A stretch of 9,294 bases of DNA from Gammaproteobacteria bacterium. Lineage in GTDB: Bacteria; Pseudomonadota; Gammaproteobacteria; JALTLT01. Each line of letters begins with the position of its first letter. The stretch's first letter is position 1. The notes beneath the pieces were generated by a model, which saw nothing but the letters and a program-made list of their open reading frames with translations, did not search any database and was not told the DNA's origin. Location: positions 1 to 9,294 of the forward strand of contig JALTLT010000457.1 in assembly GCA_027001815.1 (NCBI GenBank), written 5' to 3'. Position numbers and translations under genes: made by a program. Of this stretch, positions 6,116-9,294 are shown piece after piece.

Positions 6116-6796
6116 TCAGGAGAGCCTTTCCCGCACAACCGCCAGCACCCGATCCACCACCTGGTCGATGGTCACACCGGTGGAGTCGATCACCACCGCA
6201 TCGGGCGCAGGCCTGAGCGGCGCCACGCTCCTCTCGGCATCGCGGCGGTCCCGTTCCGCAATCTCCCTGCAAAGGGTTTGGATGCTAACATTTAATCCTT
6301 TTTCTTTCAACTGTTTATGGCGGCGACGGGCGCGCTCCTCGGCACTCGCCGTGAGATACACCTTGCAGCAGGCCCCGGGGAAGACGACGGTGCCCATGTC
6401 GCGACCGTCTGCAACCAGCCCCGGCGGCCCGGCGAAGTCTCGCTGACGCTCCAGCAGCGCCTCGCGCACCGCCGGCCAGCGCGCCACCCGGGAGGCGCGA
6501 TCGCCGGCGCTCTCGGTGCGGATCTCCCGGCTCACGTCCTCGCCTCCCAGCGACACCCGGACCCCCTCCTCGCCGGGACGGCTCTCGAAACCGATCTCGA
6601 GGCCGCGTGCCAGTTCCGCCAGCCCCTTCTCGTCCTCCAGGGAGACACCCGCCCGCTCGGCGGCCAGCCCCAGAATCCGGTAGAGGGCGCCGGAATCGAG
6701 CAACCTCCAGCCGAGGATCTCGGCCACCCGCCGTGCCACCGTTCCCTTGCCGGAGCCGCTGGGTCCGTCGATGGTGAGGACCGGCGCGTCAGCCAT
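6116..6796 (-). CDS. cmk: Cytidylate kinase (CMP/dCMP kinase)
   Basis: Transfers phosphate from ATP to CMP or dCMP in the cytosol, recycling cytidine nucleotides. The 226 residues match the family (E. coli Cmk 227). Visible are the P-loop GPSGSGKGT (11-19), DSGALYR (34-40) in the nucleotide-monophosphate site, VADGRDMGTVVFP (128-140) with the conserved DGRD, and the ERDRRD lid segment (181-186). It starts inside the end of aroA (8-base overlap) with no strong SD, so translation is probably coupled. Codons for residues LKEKGLNVSIQTL (about 163-175) are strikingly A/T-rich against the rest of the gene, and that stretch matches a promoter (see 6282-6310). rpsA follows, as in most proteobacteria. 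Confidence 0.97.
   Translation of the reverse strand: MADAPVLTIDGPSGSGKGTVARRVAEILGWRLLDSGALYRILGLAAERAGVSLEDEKGLAELARGLEIGFESRPGEEGVRVSLGGEDVSREIRTESAGDRASRVARWPAVREALLERQRDFAGPPGLVADGRDMGTVVFPGACCKVYLTASAEERARRRHKQLKEKGLNVSIQTLCREIAERDRRDAERSVAPLRPAPDAVVIDSTGVTIDQVVDRVLAVVRERLS
6282..6310 (-). promoter_or_regulatory. Candidate sigma-70 promoter inside cmk, reading toward rpsA
   Basis: On the minus strand TTGAAA (6305-6310; 5 of 6 to TTGACA) is followed after exactly 17 bases by TAGCAT (6282-6287; 4 of 6 to TATAAT). It lies in the only strongly AT-rich island of the gene: 6276-6318 is about 30% G+C. E. coli also has rpsA promoters inside the upstream cmk gene, so position and direction fit. 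The predicted start, near 6275, would give an rpsA leader of about 495 bases that includes repeat copy C. Confidence 0.45.
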
Positions 6797-8105
6797 CGTC
6801 CGATACCTGGATGGCCAGCCCCGCTCCGGCGGCGAGCCCGGCGAAGCCGGGGAAGGAGGTGTTGACGTTGGCGCAGTCGTCGATCACCACCTCCCCGTCG
6901 GCGCGCAGGGCGGCCATGGCGAAGGACATGGCGATCCGGTGGTCGCCGTGGCTCTCCACCCGGCCACCGCGCAGGGCGCCCCCCTCGATGACGATGCCGT
7001 CCGCGGTCGGCTCCGCGGTGATGCCGAGACGCCGGAGTCCGTCGGCCATCACCGCGATGCGGTCGCTCTCCTTGACCCTCAGCTCCTCCGCCCCCCTCAG
7101 CACGGTGCGACCCTCGGCGCAGGCGGCGGCGACGAACAGCGCAGGGAACTCGTCGATGGCCAGGGGTACCAGGGCGGGATCGATCTCGATGCCGTGCAGT
7201 GGCGCATGGCGCACGCGCAGGTCGGCCACCGGCTCTCCCCCCACCTGGCGCGGGGCGAGCAGTTCGATATGGGCGCCCATCTGCCTCAGGATGTGGATCA
7301 CCCCGTCGCGGGTGGGGTTGATGCCCACGTGCTCCAGGAGCAGTTCCGAACCGGGAGCGATGGAGGCGCCCACCAGAAAGAAGGCCGCCGAGGAGATGTC
7401 GGCCGGAACGTGGATGTCGGTGGCGGTGAGCCGCCCGCCCCCCTCCACGCAGACGGAGGCGCCATCCCGGTGCAGCGGATAGCCGAACGCCTCCAGCATC
7501 CGCTCCGTGTGGTCGCGGGTCGGGGCCGGCTCGGTGACGCAGGTGCGCCCCTCGGCGTAGAGCCCCGCCAGCAGCAGGCACGACTTCACCTGGGCGCTGG
7601 CCACCGGCATGGGGTAGTCGATACCGGTGAGGCGGCTGCCGCCGTGGATGCGCAGGGGAGCGGTTCCCCCCTCGGCGGCGTCGATGCGCGCCCCCATCCG
7701 GGCCAAGGGCTCGGTGACCCGCTTCATGGGGCGTCGCGAGAGGGATTCGTCGCCGGTCAGGAGCGAGTCGAAAGGCTGGCCGGCGAGCAGCCCGGCCAGC
7801 AGCCGCATGGAGGTGCCGGAGTTGCCCAGGTAGAGCTCCCCCTGGGGAGGACGCAGGCCGTCGCGGCCGACACCGTGGATCACCACCCGCCCCGCTTGGG
7901 GCCCCTCGATCTCCACCCCCATGCTGCGGAAGGCCTGCAGGGTGGCCAGGGCGTCTTCGCCCTCCAGGAAGCCCTCGACGCGGGTCACCCCGTCGGCGAT
8001 CGCCCCCAGCATGATGGAGCGGTGGGAGATGGACTTGTCTCCGGGCACCCGCAGGGTGCCGGAGAGCGAACCGCCTGGAGCGACCCGGAACACCACCCCG
8101 CTCAT
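6789..8105 (-). CDS. aroA: 3-phosphoshikimate 1-carboxyvinyltransferase (EPSP synthase), class II-like
   Basis: Sixth shikimate-pathway enzyme: joins phosphoenolpyruvate to shikimate-3-phosphate to give EPSP, the branch leading to chorismate. The 438 residues have the expected two-domain length. Motifs are LRVPGDKSISHRS (18-30), LGNSGTSMRLL (93-103), SLSRRPMKRVTEPL (121-134), SAQVKS (170-175), RDHTERM (197-203), the catalytic acid region AIDEFP with D318, KESDRI (345-350) and HGDHRIAM (386-393). PGDKS, SAQxK and RxHxE are features of class II (CP4/Bacillus-like) enzymes rather than the E. coli class I form. The ATG at 8105 has GGAG about 11 bases upstream and overlaps the TGA of a possible small ORF. 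In Pseudomonas the homologue is fused to TyrA; here it is separate. Longer upstream frames lack homology-like sequence. Confidence 0.97.
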   Translation of the reverse strand: MSGVVFRVAPGGSLSGTLRVPGDKSISHRSIMLGAIADGVTRVEGFLEGEDALATLQAFRSMGVEIEGPQAGRVVIHGVGRDGLRPPQGELYLGNSGTSMRLLAGLLAGQPFDSLLTGDESLSRRPMKRVTEPLARMGARIDAAEGGTAPLRIHGGSRLTGIDYPMPVASAQVKSCLLLAGLYAEGRTCVTEPAPTRDHTERMLEAFGYPLHRDGASVCVEGGGRLTATDIHVPADISSAAFFLVGASIAPGSELLLEHVGINPTRDGVIHILRQMGAHIELLAPRQVGGEPVADLRVRHAPLHGIEIDPALVPLAIDEFPALFVAAACAEGRTVLRGAEELRVKESDRIAVMADGLRRLGITAEPTADGIVIEGGALRGGRVESHGDHRIAMSFAMAALRADGEVVIDDCANVNTSFPGFAGLAAGAGLAIQVSDDG

Positions 8106-8263
8106 ATCCGCTTCTCCCCGGCCGTCTGCCGGATCTCCGGCAGCCGGTACGTTCTTGTCGCGGGGTTCCTGCCGCCGACGCTCCCGGGAGGGCCCGCCGC
8201 CTCGTGGGACGGTGCCAGACCCGGGCAACAATCCCCCAGACCGCTGGAAACCGGATTTGCCAT
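8102..8263 (-). CDS. Possible small ORF (53 aa) between tyrA and aroA
   Basis: A 53-codon frame that exactly bridges the two genes. Its ATG lies 14 bases after the tyrA stop, preceded at 10 bases by GAGGAG, and its TGA overlaps the aroA ATG as ATGA. I recognise no family. The product would be soluble, Gly/Pro-rich and mildly basic, with a CC pair near residue 12 and no hydrophobic segment. About 77% of third positions are G or C, between coding and noncoding levels here. It might be a real peptide, a translational bridge coupling tyrA to aroA, or chance. A perfect 7-bp hairpin CTGCCGG/CCGGCAG (8126-8143) inside it argues that the spacer may instead be structured RNA leader. Confidence 0.3.
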   Translation of the reverse strand: MANPVSSGLGDCCPGLAPSHEAAGPPGSVGGRNPATRTYRLPEIRQTAGEKRI

Positions 8264-8277
8264 GTCTCGTTCTCTCC

Positions 8278-9147
8278 TCAGGCGCTGTAATCGTCGCGCG
8301 CCCGCTTGGCGGCAGCGAAGGTGTCGCGCAGCCAATCGCCGTCGCCCCGTTCGATGGCCGATCGCACACGATCCAGATCGGCTCGGAAGTCGTCCAGGAT
8401 CTTCAGCAGCGCCTCCCGGTTGGCGAGACAGATGTCCCGCCACATCACCGGATCGCTGGAGGCGATGCGGGTGAAGTCGCGGAAGCCACCGGCGGCGTAG
8501 CGGAAGATCTCCACCCGGTCGTTGAGCCGCGCCAGGGTATCCACCAGCGAGAAGGCGACCACGTGGGGCAGGTGGCTGGTGGCCGCCAGCACCTCGTCGT
8601 GGTGTTCGACGCTCATCTCCACCACCTCTGCCCCCACCCCCTCCCAGAGGGCACGGACGCGGGCGGTGGCGGCGGGATCGGTCTCCTCCACCGGGGTGAG
8701 GATCACCCGCCGCTCGCGGAACAGCTCCGGAAAGGAGGCCTCCACGCCGCTGTTCTCGGTACCGGCGATGGGGTGGCCGGGGACGAAGATGGGGGGCAGC
8801 CCGCCGAACACCTCGCGGGCGTCCCGCACCACGCTCCCCTTGGCACTGCCCACGTCGGTGATCAGCGCGCCCTCCGCCAGGTGACCGGCGATCCCCTCCA
8901 GCACGCGGCGGATCGCACCGAGCGGGGTGGCGATCACCACCAGGTCGGCACCCGCCACCGCCTCGGCCAGATCGGTGCTGTAGCGGTCGATCACTCCCAG
9001 CTCCACCGCCCGCTGCAGGTGCCCGGCGTTACGGGAACAACCCACCACCTCGCCGATCAGCCCCCTCTCGCGGGCGGCGCGCGCCAGCGAACCGCCGATC
9101 AGCCCGACACCGACGATGCAGACCCGGGAGAAGAGGACTCCGCTCAC
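8278..9147 (-). CDS. tyrA: Prephenate/arogenate dehydrogenase TyrA
   Basis: NAD(P)-dependent oxidative decarboxylation of prephenate (and/or arogenate) in tyrosine synthesis. The 289 residues form a single-function TyrA without the chorismate-mutase domain of enteric TyrA and without an ACT domain. Seen are the Rossmann motif VGVGLIGGSLA (about 12-22), VIATPL (71-76), DVGSAKGSV (98-106), GHPIAGTE (124-131) with the conserved substrate-site His, SHLPHVVAF (191-199) and FRDFTRIASSDPVMWRDI (222-239). I choose the GTG at 9147 because AGGAGG at 9155-9160 is 7 bases away. The GTG at 9153, overlapping the hisC stop, would leave only one base of spacing. Substrate specificity (prephenate versus arogenate) cannot be read from the sequence. 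A possible small ORF follows, then aroA; Pseudomonas fuses these two enzymes. Confidence 0.96.
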   Translation of the reverse strand: MSGVLFSRVCIVGVGLIGGSLARAARERGLIGEVVGCSRNAGHLQRAVELGVIDRYSTDLAEAVAGADLVVIATPLGAIRRVLEGIAGHLAEGALITDVGSAKGSVVRDAREVFGGLPPIFVPGHPIAGTENSGVEASFPELFRERRVILTPVEETDPAATARVRALWEGVGAEVVEMSVEHHDEVLAATSHLPHVVAFSLVDTLARLNDRVEIFRYAAGGFRDFTRIASSDPVMWRDICLANREALLKILDDFRADLDRVRSAIERGDGDWLRDTFAAAKRARDDYSA

Positions 9148-9149
9148 CG

Positions 9150-9294
9150 TCACGCCTCCTGGATCGCCTCGCCAAGGGCCTGGAGCAGGCGCCTGTTCTC
9201 CTTCTCCATGCCGATGGTGATACGCAGGAACTCGCCGAGGCCGTAGGGCTCCAGCGGCCGGACGATCACCCCCTGCCGCTCCAGGGCGGCGCAG
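9150..9294 (-). CDS. hisC: Histidinol-phosphate aminotransferase, C-terminal end (partial)
   Basis: Only the last 47 residues are in the window; the start lies beyond its right edge. The fragment reads LERQGVIVRPLEPYGLGEFL, then RITIGMEKENRRLLQAL. This is the conserved C-terminus of HisC-type PLP aminotransferases, including the conserved arginine (position 24 of the fragment) in the RITIG strand. Next to tyrA-aroA-cmk, this is most likely the broad-specificity 'HisHb' form of the gammaproteobacterial supraoperon, which can act as an aromatic aminotransferase as well as in histidine synthesis. That specificity is inferred from context. Its stop lies two bases before the preferred tyrA start. 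Confidence 0.9.
   Translation of the reverse strand, partial: CAALERQGVIVRPLEPYGLGEFLRITIGMEKENRRLLQALGEAIQEA
9155..9160 (-). promoter_or_regulatory. Ribosome binding site deciding the tyrA start
   Basis: AGGAGG on the minus strand, inside the last codons of hisC. It is 7 bases from the GTG at 9147 but 1 base from the GTG at 9153, so it favours the downstream start. Confidence 0.6.

Noticed and set aside
8106..8369. 88-codon N-terminal extension of AroA
   Set aside because: It overlaps the end of tyrA in another frame, has no AroA-like sequence, and the family N-terminus begins at 8105.
6747..8474. Long plus-strand frame (575 codons) opposite aroA
   Set aside because: Shadow of cmk, aroA and tyrA in a GC-rich genome; low-complexity Gly/His/Gln composition and no domain.
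7921..9246. Long plus-strand frame (441 codons) opposite tyrA
   Set aside because: Antisense shadow of tyrA, aroA and hisC with His/Gly-rich, domain-free sequence.

Overview
The window is a GC-rich bacterial chromosomal segment with strongly GC-biased third codon positions. It comes very probably from a gammaproteobacterium. The decisive evidence is the minus-strand gene order hisC-tyrA-aroA-cmk-rpsA-ihfB, the distal part of the aromatic/histidine 'supraoperon' known from Pseudomonas and relatives. SlyX and a DUF2058 (YaiL-like) protein are also typical of that class. A Chromatiales/Ectothiorhodospiraceae-like host is my guess; the sequence does not prove it.

Layout. On the plus strand, nadA (quinolinate synthase) and slyX lie at 59-1359 and overlap by one base. 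They converge on a long minus-strand block read from right to left. That block runs: the C-terminal end of hisC (cut by the window edge), tyrA (GTG start), a possible 53-codon small ORF, class II-like aroA, cmk (8-base overlap with aroA), rpsA (six S1 domains), ihfB, an unrecognised membrane-anchored coiled-coil protein, and a DUF2058 protein. The genes work in aromatic amino-acid synthesis (hisC, tyrA, aroA), nucleotide metabolism (cmk), translation (rpsA), nucleoid architecture (ihfB) and NAD synthesis (nadA).

The most unusual content is intergenic. A multi-hairpin repeat of about 165 bp with 16-base terminal inverted repeats occurs three times within 4 kb: 2049-2147 (reverse orientation, internally deleted), 2990-3154 and 5921-6086. 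It looks like a MITE or a large REP-like element. Its right end is a 12-bp stem with an A5/T5 tract that could act as a bidirectional terminator. One copy splits cmk from rpsA, one follows ihfB, and one lies between the membrane protein and the DUF2058 gene.

Other points: an AT-rich island inside cmk that matches a sigma-70 promoter and could serve rpsA; a strong hairpin terminator after rpsA; a 613-base gap before ihfB; and no lapA/lapB after ihfB, where many gammaproteobacteria have them. I see no CRISPR array, tRNA, rRNA, transposase or defence system. Apart from the repeat family, the region is ordinary core genome.
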